A stretch of 64,000 nt of DNA from Rhizobium sp. N324 (GCF_001664485.1 NZ_CP013633.1:124001-188000), one strand, 5' to 3'. Shown: positions 53,345-63,585, counted from the first letter of the stretch. Numbers and translations are program-made. The notes: generated by a model from the sequence alone, not told the origin.

Positions 53345-54610
53345 ATGGATACGCATCGAGTTGTCGTAGTCGGCGGTGGCTTTGCCGGACTCCAGTTAGC
53401 GAAGGACCTCAAGTGTCCCGACACTTCCATAACGATCGTCGACAGGCGCAACCATCACCTCTTTCAACCGCTCCTCTACCAAGTTGCCACGACTGTATTG
53501 GCAACCTCGGAGATAGCTTGGCCCATCAGAGCATTGTTCAGAGGACGAAAGGATGTATCGACGCTGCTGGGCGAGGTTGTTGGCGTTGATACCGAGGCAC
53601 GCGTAGTATCGCTCAAGGATGGGAATGCTATTCCCTATGACACGCTCGTTCTCGCGACAGGTGCAAGGCACGCCTATTTTGGCCGGGACGAGTGGGAGCC
53701 GTTTGCGCCCGGGCTAAAGGCACTCGAAGACGCGACGACCATCCGGCGGCGGCTTCTTCTCGCGTTTGAGAAGGCCGAATTGGAGGCTGATCCCGAACGG
53801 CGGAAGGCAATGCTCACGTTCAGCATAATCGGAGCAGGCCCGACAGGCGTGGAGATGGCTGGGATTATAGCGCAACTGGCCCAACGAACCCTTGTTGAGG
53901 AGTTCCGTAGCATCGACACCAGATCGGCGCGCATCCTTCTCATCGAGGCAGGTCCACGTGTCCTACCCGTGTTCCCGGAAGCACTTTCGAGATATGCCGA
54001 GCAGTCGCTAATCAAGATGGGCGTCGAAGTGAGAACAGGCATTCCCGTGACGGCATGCAACGAGAACGGCATCGCGATCGGAGATGAGTTCGTTTCAAGC
54101 CGGACCGTCATCTGGGCTGCGGGGGTGCAAGCGTCGAACGCCGCCGCCTGGGTCGGTGCTGAAAAGGACAGGGCGGGTAGGGCGGTCGTGCAGCCAGATC
54201 TGACTGTTGGCGGTAAGCCCGAGATTTTTATTATTGGAGATACTGCCTCCGTGAAGGCCGCTGATGGAACACCCGTCCCCGGAGTGGCTCCCGCCGCCAA
54301 ACAGCAAGGCAAATATGTCGCTTCGGTAATTGAAGCACGACGTCTGGGTACACCCACTCCAAGTGCGTTCAGATATAGGCATCTGGGAAACCTGGCTACC
54401 ATCGGGCCGAATTCGGCTGTTATCGACTTCGGGAAGATCCGGCTCAAGGGCGGAATTGCATGGTGGATTTGGGGGCTTGCCCATATCTACTTCCTGATAG
54501 GTACGAGGAGCAGATTGGCAGTTGGACTAAGCTGGCTATGGATCTTTGTTTCCGGCCATCACTCCGCACGTTTGATCACGCAAAAAGAAACCTTAAAGGA
54601 TGAGGTTTAG
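53345..54610 (+). CDS. ndh: Type II NADH:quinone dehydrogenase
   Basis: 421-residue FAD enzyme: N-terminal VVVGGGFAGLQLAKDL, NHHLFQPLLYQVAT, second dinucleotide motif IIGAGPTGVEMAGIIAQLA, GDTASV near 310, VAPAAKQQGKYVA, and a C-terminal hydrophobic segment (IAWWIWGLAHIYFLIG) for membrane attachment. GAGGGAG precedes ATG 53345. As the last gene of the importer 2 operon it would reoxidise NADH made by the dehydrogenases without proton pumping. Confidence 0.92.
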   Translation: MDTHRVVVVGGGFAGLQLAKDLKCPDTSITIVDRRNHHLFQPLLYQVATTVLATSEIAWPIRALFRGRKDVSTLLGEVVGVDTEARVVSLKDGNAIPYDTLVLATGARHAYFGRDEWEPFAPGLKALEDATTIRRRLLLAFEKAELEADPERRKAMLTFSIIGAGPTGVEMAGIIAQLAQRTLVEEFRSIDTRSARILLIEAGPRVLPVFPEALSRYAEQSLIKMGVEVRTGIPVTACNENGIAIGDEFVSSRTVIWAAGVQASNAAAWVGAEKDRAGRAVVQPDLTVGGKPEIFIIGDTASVKAADGTPVPGVAPAAKQQGKYVASVIEARRLGTPTPSAFRYRHLGNLATIGPNSAVIDFGKIRLKGGIAWWIWGLAHIYFLIGTRSRLAVGLSWLWIFVSGHHSARLITQKETLKDEV

Positions 54611-54906
54611 TCGCTAGCGCGAGCACGCCCGAGTCTGCTGGGCCGTGAATGGAGACCATCAAAGGCCAGACATTTGGGAATCGGTTGCGAAGCGATGGTT
54701 GGCAGCAGGTAACAATTCTGTCGGAGTTCCATATATAACAATGATTGATCTTCGCACTATCAACTTAGGCGACTTCGACTGCGTCGAATTCACGGCGAGG
54801 ACTGGCCGCGACAAGTCAATTGCCCTGTCCGCCTGTCGTTAGCGATAGGCGGGCCTCATGCTTGAATACCGTTTCGGGAAGGAAGTGATGATGTGGAGAG
54901 TTGAGA
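54611..54906. other. Intergenic before the second AraC gene
   Basis: 296 bases, no convincing gene; a 65-codon open frame at 54645 lacks recognisable similarity and a good ribosome binding site. Confidence 0.4.
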
Positions 54907-55872
54907 GTGTCCCCCTCTAAGATTGACCATTTCTCGCTCAAAGGTACCTGCAGCGAGGAACTCGCGGCAGCGCTTTCGAGGCTTTCCCCGCAATCTGAAG
55001 CGCATGTACATGGCGATAAGACGATCGCCTACGATGTACATGCGATTACCAATGGTCCGATTGCAGTTATTGCCGCGCACTACGAGGGCGACCTAACGGT
55101 CCAGCACCGGGGACCGGCGGAGGCAAACATCATCATGCTTCCACTACATGGGCGATCGGTCGTTACCGTTGACGGCAGACAAATCCCGTCAGAGGGAACG
55201 CGGGGCGTTTTCGTGAACAGTATGTCGGCGAGTACGACCCAATTCATTGGGCCCAGGAAACATTTGGGGCTTAGGATCGCCCATGATGAGCTGACGCGCC
55301 GTTTGGGATGTCGGCTCAATACGCCAATAAGAGGCAGCCTCGATTTTTCGCCAGAAATCGACCTATCGGTCGGGTTCGGCTCCCTTTTGGTTCAACTGGT
55401 ACCAGTGCTGTATGCTGGATTACGAGACGGAACCCTCCTTCAATCACCGATAGCACTTCATCACCTCACTGAAACGACGATGGAGCTTTTGATCGAAGCT
55501 GCGCAGCATCGCTACTCATCTGAGTTATGCCGCGTTGCTGAATCACCCTTACCCAAGGCCGTTAAGCGGGCGGTCGACTATATGCGTGCCAATATTACTC
55601 GGCCGCTATCTCTTGAGGAAATCGCAACGGCTTGTGGCGTAAGCCGACGCACTCTTCAAAGCGGTTTTCGCAACTTTCGGAATACGACCCCTCTGGCATT
55701 CCTGCAGCACCTACGGTTGGAATTAGTGCATCAGGAACTGATGACAGGCGAACCTGGCCTCTCGGTCACGCAGGTCGCTCTGAAATGGGGCTTCGTGCAT
55801 AGAGGCAGATTTTCTGCGGACTATCGCAAGCGCTATGGGGTACTTCCCTCGGAAACATTGCGTATATCATAA
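54907..55872 (+). CDS. AraC-family transcriptional regulator (copy 2)
   Basis: 321 residues from GTG 54907 (GGAGAG at 54895-54900; TTG 54901 is too close to it). Sensor domain about 1-215, HTH_18 about 215-315: AVDYMRANITRPLSLEEIATACGVSRRTLQSGFRNF and LSVTQVALKWGFVHRGRFSADYRKRYGVLPSETL. Paralogue of the AraC protein at 19148. No copy of the GntR-type operator upstream. Confidence 0.9.
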   Translation: MSPSKIDHFSLKGTCSEELAAALSRLSPQSEAHVHGDKTIAYDVHAITNGPIAVIAAHYEGDLTVQHRGPAEANIIMLPLHGRSVVTVDGRQIPSEGTRGVFVNSMSASTTQFIGPRKHLGLRIAHDELTRRLGCRLNTPIRGSLDFSPEIDLSVGFGSLLVQLVPVLYAGLRDGTLLQSPIALHHLTETTMELLIEAAQHRYSSELCRVAESPLPKAVKRAVDYMRANITRPLSLEEIATACGVSRRTLQSGFRNFRNTTPLAFLQHLRLELVHQELMTGEPGLSVTQVALKWGFVHRGRFSADYRKRYGVLPSETLRIS

Positions 55873-56164
55873 GCAGATTGCGCCGACCGAGCTACGATCA
55901 GCCGGCACGCTCGACCGTCCTCAAGGCTTGTAGCAACAGCACTCTCCAGAAAAGCCGACTGCCTCGGCCCAAGATCTGTCTTGCAGATGATCCCCTGAAC
56001 GCGACGATGTTCCGATCTGCGCAACGCAGTTCAAGACCACTACAGGGGTTAATCTTATAGTAATTATGCCGAGGTCATCTCACACATAGCGGTCAATGTC
56101 GCAATGTTCTGGACCGCGTCGCTAATGGAAGCCGGTGTAATTTATAGTCGTCTATGAGGAACAT
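55873..56164. other. Intergenic before MCP3
   Basis: 292 bases, no gene; GAGGAAC precedes the MCP3 start. Confidence 0.4.
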
Positions 56165-58426
56165 ATGTCGAGACTGCCGCTATCTCTACTTTTAATGATT
56201 TTGGCAATTATCCCGTTGACGGCGTTCGTAATCATCGGAGTATCAACATCACTGGGATATTACCGAGAATACTCTACCTTCCGCAGCGCACAAACAACGC
56301 AGCGACTTGGGCGGGAAGGCGGATTCCTCGCCCAAGCTATAGCGGCGGAAGCGTTTGCAGGCGCCGACGTGCGTCGGGCAAAGCAAGCTGCATCGGACAG
56401 GGCTTTTACAGCGGTCTTTTCCGCTTACGACTCTTGGAAAAAGGCATTCGACGATCCGGCCATAGAACGGGCGGTACAGATCATTCGTGAAAGGCGGGAC
56501 AATATCGATAGCTTCCGCCGGCGCGTCGATGACGGAACGGCTAGCGAGGCGGAGGGAGCTGTTGCTTTGCGCCCAGCTGCCCTTGCGGGCTTGGAGCTCG
56601 TCCGTCGCACTGGGGCGACTGTCAATGATTTGGATTTAGCACGCCAAATTACCGGTTTTCACGCGCTCATGCAGATCACGGAAGCTAGTTTGCTGGAGAT
56701 CAGGCCCGGCCGAGCCTACGTCAAAAATTCAGCCATGTCCGTCGATCTATTTTCGTCCCTCTTACAGTCAAAAAATCTAAAGCAGCTTTATGTGCCTGCG
56801 ATGCAGGAATTTCTCCCCGCCGATCTCGTCAAATCTTATGACGACTTCGAGGCCAGCGCCGCAGGCAAGTTCATCGCGGGCGTTCGCGATCAGATGTATG
56901 CAAACCAGCCGGGCGTTTCCTTCCCCCCCGAGACGTTGGATCGATGGAATGAAATCACCCAACAGCGGGCTGCTTTGTTGACCGCACTCATTATGCGCAC
57001 CGGCGACGAGTTGGACGAGATGGCATTTCAGCGTTACGCCGATCTTCGCAATGCCTTTATCGGCTACTCCGGCGCCACGCTTCTGATCATGTCTACGGTA
57101 CTCATTTTGTGCATTTCGGTCGTTCAGAGAATTTCAAGCTCCATTCGGACTCTGACAAGCCGAATGAAGGCACTCGCAGAAGGCGATACGTCGGCGCCGG
57201 TGCCCTTGACGATCCGACGCGACGAGATCGGGGACATGGCGCGTTGCCTTGAGTTTTTCCGCGGCGCGGCCATACAGAAAAGTAACCTGGAGACATCCGC
57301 GGAAGCTGAGCGCATTCGTTCTGACCAAGAGAAGCTGGATATTCAGGTAAGGGCGGAAAAAGAAGCAGAAGAGCGCCTCATCCGAGCGACGACGGCATTG
57401 GCAACCGGGTTGAAGCGGATGGCGGATGGAGACTTGATTTATGAGATTGAGGAGCCGTTAGCGCCACAGTTTGAAAGTTTGCGCAGGGATTTCAACGCTT
57501 CCATTCGTCAGCTCCGGGACGTGCTTGTTACCGTCGGCCATTCAGTCGAAACGGTCACGAATGGCAGCTCGGGCGTCTCGGCCGCATCTGAAAATCTTTC
57601 AAGACGCACGGAGCAGCAGGCGGCTTCGCTCGAGGAAACTGCAGCGGCGTTGGAGGAGATAACCGTCAACGTTGCATCGACCACGAAGAGGACGGCTGAG
57701 GCGCGCGGAGCCGTCCAACAGATGCGAGATCATGCGGAAATGTCCGGTCGGGTTGTACGCGATGCTATCGGCGCCATGAATCGCATTGAAAACTCCTCCA
57801 AGCAGATTTCCCAGATCATCAGCGTCATCGACGCGATCGCCTTCCAAACGAACCTCCTGGCGCTGAACGCCGGCGTCGAAGCAGCGCGTGCTGGCGACGC
57901 GGGAAAAGGCTTTGCGGTTGTTGCCCAGGAGGTCAGGGAGCTTGCACAGCGCTCAGCGACAGCGGCAAAAGAAATCAAGGATCTCATCGGCAATTCAGCT
58001 CTTGCCGTCGACGAAGGCGTAAAGCTCGTGAGTGAAACCGGATCGGGCCTGAGAACGATTGAAGAGCTTGTGCAGGATGTAAATCTTCATATGGACGCAA
58101 TCGCAACGGCCTCCCAGGAACAATCGTCGGGCCTGCGCGAGATCAACGGCGCGGTTAACCATATGGACCATGCCACTCAAGAAAATGCGAGCATGGTCGC
58201 GGAGATGAATACTGCAGGATCGCACCTCGCTCAAGAGAGCCAAAGCCTAGCCGCACTGTTGAAACATTTCCACTTCAAAGACGAGAGCGGGAAGCCACAG
58301 AAGGTCACGGGCGAACTTGGGAAGAGCTTCCCGCCCGGTCAGACAATGGTTGACCGCGGAGACTATCCGATGCGCCGTGGTAACCTGGTGCTCGCGCCTT
58401 CGAATGATGATTGGCAAGCGTTCTAA
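56165..58426 (+). CDS. Methyl-accepting chemotaxis protein with NIT-like sensor (MCP3)
   Basis: 753 residues. TM1 about 5-30; long helical periplasmic domain about 35-300 whose [13 protein letters not shown]...[12 protein letters not shown] and late [21 protein letters not shown] pattern resembles NIT-type nitrate/nitrite-sensing domains; TM2 about 300-322; HAMP about 322-375; signalling domain with [23 protein letters not shown]. The C-terminus DDWQAF carries the xWxxF tether. The NIT assignment is tentative. Confidence 0.92.
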   Translation: MSRLPLSLLLMILAIIPLTAFVIIGVSTSLGYYREYSTFRSAQTTQRLGREGGFLAQAIAAEAFAGADVRRAKQAASDRAFTAVFSAYDSWKKAFDDPAIERAVQIIRERRDNIDSFRRRVDDGTASEAEGAVALRPAALAGLELVRRTGATVNDLDLARQITGFHALMQITEASLLEIRPGRAYVKNSAMSVDLFSSLLQSKNLKQLYVPAMQEFLPADLVKSYDDFEASAAGKFIAGVRDQMYANQPGVSFPPETLDRWNEITQQRAALLTALIMRTGDELDEMAFQRYADLRNAFIGYSGATLLIMSTVLILCISVVQRISSSIRTLTSRMKALAEGDTSAPVPLTIRRDEIGDMARCLEFFRGAAIQKSNLETSAEAERIRSDQEKLDIQVRAEKEAEERLIRATTALATGLKRMADGDLIYEIEEPLAPQFESLRRDFNASIRQLRDVLVTVGHSVETVTNGSSGVSAASENLSRRTEQQAASLEETAAALEEITVNVASTTKRTAEARGAVQQMRDHAEMSGRVVRDAIGAMNRIENSSKQISQIISVIDAIAFQTNLLALNAGVEAARAGDAGKGFAVVAQEVRELAQRSATAAKEIKDLIGNSALAVDEGVKLVSETGSGLRTIEELVQDVNLHMDAIATASQEQSSGLREINGAVNHMDHATQENASMVAEMNTAGSHLAQESQSLAALLKHFHFKDESGKPQKVTGELGKSFPPGQTMVDRGDYPMRRGNLVLAPSNDDWQAF

Positions 58427-58601
58427 ATGATATGGGCGGCGTCGCCGACCACATGCAAATACACGTCTTTGATGATTCTGAATGAGAGCGATATCCCGGT
58501 GGGGTAGCGGCATGGTACTCCGCCAAATGACTTGTGCGGTCCTAACAAAATGCTGGCTTGACGCATGATTGCTCAGCCACGTGACAAAGCAGGACAGGCA
58601 C

Positions 58602-61400
58602 ATGAAACACGTACGTCAATCGGAACGCACATCCCGCCCCGAACAGCCTGTGGAAGTGCAGATGTTGACTGATGCTCAAATCGACCAGGGGCGTGGAGCC
58701 TTCCGCAACGCGGTCAATGCCAGCCCTCCGCTTGCCACGGGCACGGCCCCGCCATTTTCGGAAGCCTCCGTTGTCCGGCCATCGCACGGTCACGACGCAG
58801 ATGTCGCAAGTCTGAAGCAACCGTTTGAGAAGGCTTTCCGGGCGAATCCCCGGCATCCTGCGACAAACGTCGACTTGCCATTCAACGCCGAAGAGATGTC
58901 CAGTGCCGTCGTACTCGACGCGATCCCGTTACCCGTCTTCTTCAAAAACAGAGATGGGATACACCTTGGTTGCAACAGGGCCTTCGAAAGCTTCTCCGGC
59001 CGCTCAAAGGGAGATATTATCGGAAAAACCGTTTTCGATTTGGTGCCCGCACCCATAGCCGAGACGTATGCCGCGTTGGACGAGGCGCTTTTTGCAAATG
59101 GCGGTGTTCAGCAATATGAAGCAAAGGCCACCACCGAGAATGGTGGTGTCGTTGATCTTTTACTCAGCAAGACCGCAATCACTGATATCGCTGGTAACAG
59201 GATCGGCTTGGTTGGCGCGATGTTGGACATCACAGAGCGAAAACGTGCGGAGCATGATCTCAAAGAGGCTCTTGAATTCGCAGAGGGAATTATTGCCGCC
59301 ATTCCTGACGTTCTGTTCGAGGTAAATGCGGACGGTCGCTACCTGCAGGTCTGGGCAAGGAATCAGGAGATCCTGGCGCAGCGAAAAGAAGTGCTGCTCG
59401 GCAAGCTTGTCCGCGATGTGCTCCCTCCAGATCAGGCCGACATCGCTATGCTGGCTCTTGAAGAAGCCGATGAAACCGGCGCCTCCTACGGTCGTTGTGT
59501 CCGTATAGCCCTACCAAACGGCGAATCCCGTTGGTTTGAACTGTCGGTCGCAAGGCGACCAAGCAGCAATCACTCAACCGTCACTTTTCTGGTGTTATCT
59601 CGCGATATTACCGAACGAAAGCACGCCGAGGGCACGACTATTGAAGCTCGGGCTCGCCTCCTAAGTGTCCTGCAGACCATTCCGGATATGGTATGGCTGA
59701 AAGACGTAACAGGCAAATATCTGTTGTGCAATCATGCCTTCGAAGAATTGGTCGGCAAGGCAGAAGCGGAAATCGTCGGGAAAACGGATTATGACCTGTT
59801 TACTCCCGAACTCGCCCAGTTTTTTCGTGACAAGGATGAGGAGGCCATGCAAGCCGGCCGTATTCTCATCAATGAGGAACGGTTTACCGCTCACGAGGAC
59901 GGTCGATCAACGCTTTTGGAGACTCGTAAGGTTCCGGTATTCACGGGGGGAAAGCTGATGGGGATCCTCGGCGTCGCCCGCGATATCACCGAACTGGACA
60001 CGTCCCGTAAGAAAATCCATCAGATGGCATTCTACGATTCTCTGACCGGCCTGCCTAACCGGACACTTTTCAATGAACGGCTACGCGAGATGATCGGGGA
60101 CGCGGCTTCGGCGGGCCAGCGAGCCGGGGTGATGCTGATCGACATGGACCATTTCAAAGCGATCAATGACACTATGGGACATCCCGTCGGTGACGAGTTG
60201 CTGCGGCAGGTGGCGACACGCATGAAAAAAGGCGTCCGTGCCAGCGACACCGTGGCGAGACTCGGTGGAGATGAATTTGCAGTCTTGCTGCCCAATGTTC
60301 AGGACAATGACGATTTGGCTCAAATTGCCAGCAGAATGCTTGCCGCATTCGGCGAACGCTTCATGCTTTCCGACAGGGAGATCTTTGTATCCTGCAGCAT
60401 CGGGATATCGGTATTTCCAAATGACGGCGACGCTCCCGACGATTTGGTGAAATATGCGGATTCTGCGATGTATTTGGCGAAGCGCTCGGGGCGTGGCAAC
60501 TTCCGCTTCTACTCAAAGGATCTCACGATTGGGGCTGAAAAGCGCCTAGCGCTAGAATCAGACCTACGCCTAGCTTTGAAACATGAGCAACTTGAACTCC
60601 ATTATCAGCCAAAGGTCCTATTGGACAACGGAAAGGTGATCGGTTCAGAAGCACTGCTACGATGGCATCATCCGAAGATGGGAATGATCCCTCCGGGAGA
60701 ATTCATAGGTGTCGCCGAGGAAACGGGATTGATCATCGATCTTGGACGATGGGTGCTGCATGAGGCGTGTTGCACGGCTGCCGTCATGAATGCAGATGGA
60801 CTGCCCCCGCACAAGATTGCGATAAATTTGTCTCCTAAGCAGTTTCAATGCCCGCGTTTGTCGCAAACGGTGGCGGACGTATTGCAGGAAACCGGTTGTC
60901 GTGCGGAGTGGATCGAGGTTGAAATAACTGAGAGTCTCCTGCTCCATAACTGCGAGGGCGTTTCGACGACACTCTCTCAATTGCATGCGAGCGGAATTTC
61001 CATAGCGATCGATGATTTCGGCACCGGCTACTCATCTCTGAGCTATTTGGCTAACTTTCCCATTGATACCCTCAAAATTGACCGGTCATTCATCAATCGA
61101 TCCGACAAGCGAAGTAGAGAACTGGTCAAGGCAATTCTCTCAATTGCGCGCTGCCTAGGGCAAAATGTAGTCGCTGAGGGCGTGGAGACGGTCGATCAAG
61201 AAAAATTCTTGGCTGAAAGCGGCTGCGCTGTGGCACAGGGGTTCTACTATAGCAAGCCCATCCCGAAGTCCGAACTTCTCGCTGCAAACGCAGTGCCCGA
61301 GTTCTCTCGCGGTGATTCCCATCTTACGCCGATGCCCGCAGAGGAAGGGGTGGCACTCATGCGCTTGCCTCCCGCATCTGTTGGGACCCGAACCGCGTGA
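58602..61400 (+). CDS. PAS-PAS-PAS-GGDEF-EAL c-di-GMP protein (copy 2)
   Basis: 932 residues from ATG 58602 (AGGACAGG upstream; TTG 58569 is an alternative). A disordered N-terminal about 1-100, then three PAS segments, GGDEF intact with inhibitory RxxD (RASD) five residues before, and EAL with EALLRW and DDFGTGYSSLSYL. It is closely similar to the protein at 26661 from the first PAS onward, so the two arose by duplication; only the N-terminal extension differs. Confidence 0.94.
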   Translation: MKHVRQSERTSRPEQPVEVQMLTDAQIDQGRGAFRNAVNASPPLATGTAPPFSEASVVRPSHGHDADVASLKQPFEKAFRANPRHPATNVDLPFNAEEMSSAVVLDAIPLPVFFKNRDGIHLGCNRAFESFSGRSKGDIIGKTVFDLVPAPIAETYAALDEALFANGGVQQYEAKATTENGGVVDLLLSKTAITDIAGNRIGLVGAMLDITERKRAEHDLKEALEFAEGIIAAIPDVLFEVNADGRYLQVWARNQEILAQRKEVLLGKLVRDVLPPDQADIAMLALEEADETGASYGRCVRIALPNGESRWFELSVARRPSSNHSTVTFLVLSRDITERKHAEGTTIEARARLLSVLQTIPDMVWLKDVTGKYLLCNHAFEELVGKAEAEIVGKTDYDLFTPELAQFFRDKDEEAMQAGRILINEERFTAHEDGRSTLLETRKVPVFTGGKLMGILGVARDITELDTSRKKIHQMAFYDSLTGLPNRTLFNERLREMIGDAASAGQRAGVMLIDMDHFKAINDTMGHPVGDELLRQVATRMKKGVRASDTVARLGGDEFAVLLPNVQDNDDLAQIASRMLAAFGERFMLSDREIFVSCSIGISVFPNDGDAPDDLVKYADSAMYLAKRSGRGNFRFYSKDLTIGAEKRLALESDLRLALKHEQLELHYQPKVLLDNGKVIGSEALLRWHHPKMGMIPPGEFIGVAEETGLIIDLGRWVLHEACCTAAVMNADGLPPHKIAINLSPKQFQCPRLSQTVADVLQETGCRAEWIEVEITESLLLHNCEGVSTTLSQLHASGISIAIDDFGTGYSSLSYLANFPIDTLKIDRSFINRSDKRSRELVKAILSIARCLGQNVVAEGVETVDQEKFLAESGCAVAQGFYYSKPIPKSELLAANAVPEFSRGDSHLTPMPAEEGVALMRLPPASVGTRTA

Positions 61401-61412
61401 AGCCTACGGCTA

Positions 61413-61447
61413 ACAGCGCGCAGGATCCACGCCACCTGCGGCGCTGT
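61413..61447 (+). terminator. Possible terminator after the GGDEF-EAL gene
   Basis: ACAGCGCGCAGG (61413-61424) pairs with CCTGCGGCGCTGT (61435-61447) with one bulge, followed by TTATA rather than a long U run. Confidence 0.5.
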
Positions 61448-61677
61448 TTATACCGCACTCATCCAACGGAAGCCCAAATACTCTGGGCGATTGGATAAAA
61501 CGCGGACCAATAGGAACTACTTAAAACTTCAGGTGCTTTGATGTTCCGAAATATGCAGGCCCTGTACCGAATTGCGCGACGAAACATACGTTGACGTGTT
61601 TTCGCTTTCGATTGCCATTGCAAAGACTTGCCCAGTACAATCTACTATTCTGCGTCAATATCGTCAAAAGCATAACC

Positions 61678-61884
61678 GTGCAAAAGCTCATCCCATTTCC
61701 CCATCCGAATAGAAATTCTGCGGATTTGAAAAGTTCAACTGCGAATTCGAATGGCTCCGGACATTTCGACATCATCCAATCGCTGAAATCGGAACTTCAC
61801 GATTTGGCTAGTGCCGTAAATCAGTTGGAGGCGCTATGTGAGTCATACCGATCCCAAGCTGATACGTGCTCGCAACCTGACTGA
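61678..61884 (+). CDS. Small protein with LIPFP start and coiled helix
   Basis: 68 residues from GTG 61678 (MQKLIPFPHPNRNSADLK), a Ser/Asn-rich middle and a C-terminal helix (IIQSLKSELHDLASAVNQLEALCESYRSQ). Not recognised. Similar in plan to the 61-residue protein at 18892: VIxF or LIPF start, polar linker, helix with LEAL. No strong ribosome binding site, so the start is uncertain. Both copies neighbour chemotaxis/c-di-GMP genes. Confidence 0.5.
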   Translation: MQKLIPFPHPNRNSADLKSSTANSNGSGHFDIIQSLKSELHDLASAVNQLEALCESYRSQADTCSQPD

Positions 61885-62147
61885 ACGACTGAGCGTCCGC
61901 GCTTGTCATCGTATTCCCTATGACCCTCTCTGGGCGTGGCGGCCAGTGGTTCGTTGAATCTTGCCAAACGTTCCCGGATCCCACCACTTCCCGAACACGG
62001 GAGCTTCAATTCGATCAACTCGAAACTTTCGGCCATTTGAACGGGTGGCGGAAAAAAACGCCAGCGATTGCGCCGTGATTTCGTAATGGTTCTGCCTATT
62101 TGCTGAAGGCGGTCGGCCGATTCGAATGCTCCATCAGTCCTCAACTT
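61885..62147. other. Coding-like remnant, unidentified
   Basis: On the minus strand a frame continuing from 62150 to 61900 reads FFPPPVQMAESFELIELKLP and GIRERLARFNEPLAA, which looks protein-like, but no start or family is evident. Probably decayed sequence next to the groEL fragment. Confidence 0.35.
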
Positions 62148-62406
62148 ACCGGCAGCAAGGACTGCAGGTTCGATAGCTTCTTTTCGTGGATGAGGATATA
62201 CGGATCCTCGAACTCTACCCGCATCTTGTCCTGGTTGGCGACGAAGTAGGGGCTGAGGTGCGGGTCGAATTGCATGCGCGCGAAGACTACGAGTTTGGTC
62301 TCGGCGGTCTTGGCTTCCTCGACGAAATGGCACTCTCGTTGCTAACCTTCTCCATTGCGTCGACGAGGAACGGCCGCGCAAGGTCGATGCCACGCTTCGG
62401 GTCCAT
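62148..62406 (-). pseudogene. groEL chaperonin fragment
   Basis: Minus-strand pieces read MDPKRGIDLA, then [15 protein letters not shown], then (other frame) [40 protein letters not shown] and [17 protein letters not shown]. This is the apical-domain region of GroEL (family form DLKRGIDLA...[11 protein letters not shown]...GMQFDRGYLSPYFVT). About 40 residues are missing between the first two blocks, a frameshift follows, and both ends are cut, so it is a non-functional relic. Confidence 0.88.
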
Positions 62407-62664
62407 CGATTCATCCCGGACGCTCCCGCCTTGCGTAATAGACTGGATTTTTCATTTCTGCCTGGGTTTCAAACCTGTCTCGCCGTGGTGTTGCTGCATC
62501 CCGTCCTGCCCCGGCTTTTGGTCCTGCCAGGCTCGCGCTGCCCGCAACGGCTTTGCCGTCCTTCACTTCGTTGCGGCCCTGCGGGTGCTGGCCGCACTTG
62601 CAGCCTGGCTTTTGGACCGCCGTAGCAGGTCGCGATGGCCGCGACCTCGAACGGAGGTTCAGAG
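62407..62664. other. GC-rich leader upstream of ardC-like gene
   Basis: No gene recognised. Cytosine-rich, with GGAGG at 62653-62657 serving the next gene. Confidence 0.4.
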
Positions 62665-63585
62665 ATGAACAGGCAGCAATCCAATCAACGATCCGATATC
62701 TACAGCCGCATCACCACCAAGATCATCGCCGATCTCGAACAGGGCGTCCGTCCATGGACCAAGCCATGGACGACGGGAGGCTGGACAGCCGAGGTCAGCC
62801 GGCCACTGCGCCACAATGGCCAACCCTACACCGGCATCAATGCTCTGCTCCTCTGGTCTGAAGCCATCGCCCGCGGCTTTGCATCACCAAGGTGGATGAC
62901 GTTTCGCCAGGCAATCGAGCTCGGCGGCGCCGTCCGCAGGGGCGAAACCGGCACGACCGTCGTCTTCGCCAGCTCTTTCATCCGCGCCGAGACGACGGAG
63001 ACAGGCGCCGAAATCGAACGCGACATCCCCTTCCTCAAAACCTACACCGTGTTCAACACCGACCAGATCACCGGCCTTGATGGCCTTGCCCATTCCATCG
63101 CGCCTGACCAGGATTGGATGAGCCGCATCGGTGCTGCCGGCCGCTTCTTTGCCAATACCGGCGCCCTGATCCGCCATGGAGGATCGGCGGCCTATTATGC
63201 TGCTGCCCGTGACTACATCCAGATGCCGTGCTTCGACGCCTTCCGGGACGATGCATCCTATGTCGCCGTTCTCAGTCACGAGATGACGCACTGGACCGCT
63301 GCACCGCGAAGGCTCGATCGGGATCTCAGCCGTTATGCGAAAGACAGGAGCGAACGCGCCCGCGAAGAGCTCATTGCCGAACTCGGCAGCTGCTTTCTCT
63401 GCGCCGATCTTGGTATCGTCCCCGAGCTCGAACCACGCCCCGACCATGCAAGCTATCTCGATGACTGGCTCAAGGTTCTCGGCAGCGACAAGCGTGCCAT
63501 CTTTTCAGCGGCAGCTCATGCCCAGCGCGCGGTCGACTATCTGCATGACTTGCAGCCGGACCTCAACGAGGAGGAGGCGGCGTGA
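62665..63585 (+). CDS. ArdC-like antirestriction protein
   Basis: 306 residues. N-terminal ArdC ssDNA-binding domain (DIYSRITTKIIADLEQGVRPWTKPW...NGQPYTGINALLLW, about 8-130) and C-terminal zincin-like metallopeptidase with HEMTHWT (HExxH) and downstream EELIAELGSCFL. Such proteins are typical of conjugative plasmids and protect incoming DNA. GGAGG lies 8 bases before ATG 62665. Confidence 0.92.
   Translation: MNRQQSNQRSDIYSRITTKIIADLEQGVRPWTKPWTTGGWTAEVSRPLRHNGQPYTGINALLLWSEAIARGFASPRWMTFRQAIELGGAVRRGETGTTVVFASSFIRAETTETGAEIERDIPFLKTYTVFNTDQITGLDGLAHSIAPDQDWMSRIGAAGRFFANTGALIRHGGSAAYYAAARDYIQMPCFDAFRDDASYVAVLSHEMTHWTAAPRRLDRDLSRYAKDRSERAREELIAELGSCFLCADLGIVPELEPRPDHASYLDDWLKVLGSDKRAIFSAAAHAQRAVDYLHDLQPDLNEEEAA

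Noticed and set aside
61821..62414. 197-codon minus-strand open frame as a single gene
   Set aside because: Its right half is an out-of-frame reading of the groEL fragment; no single family spans it.
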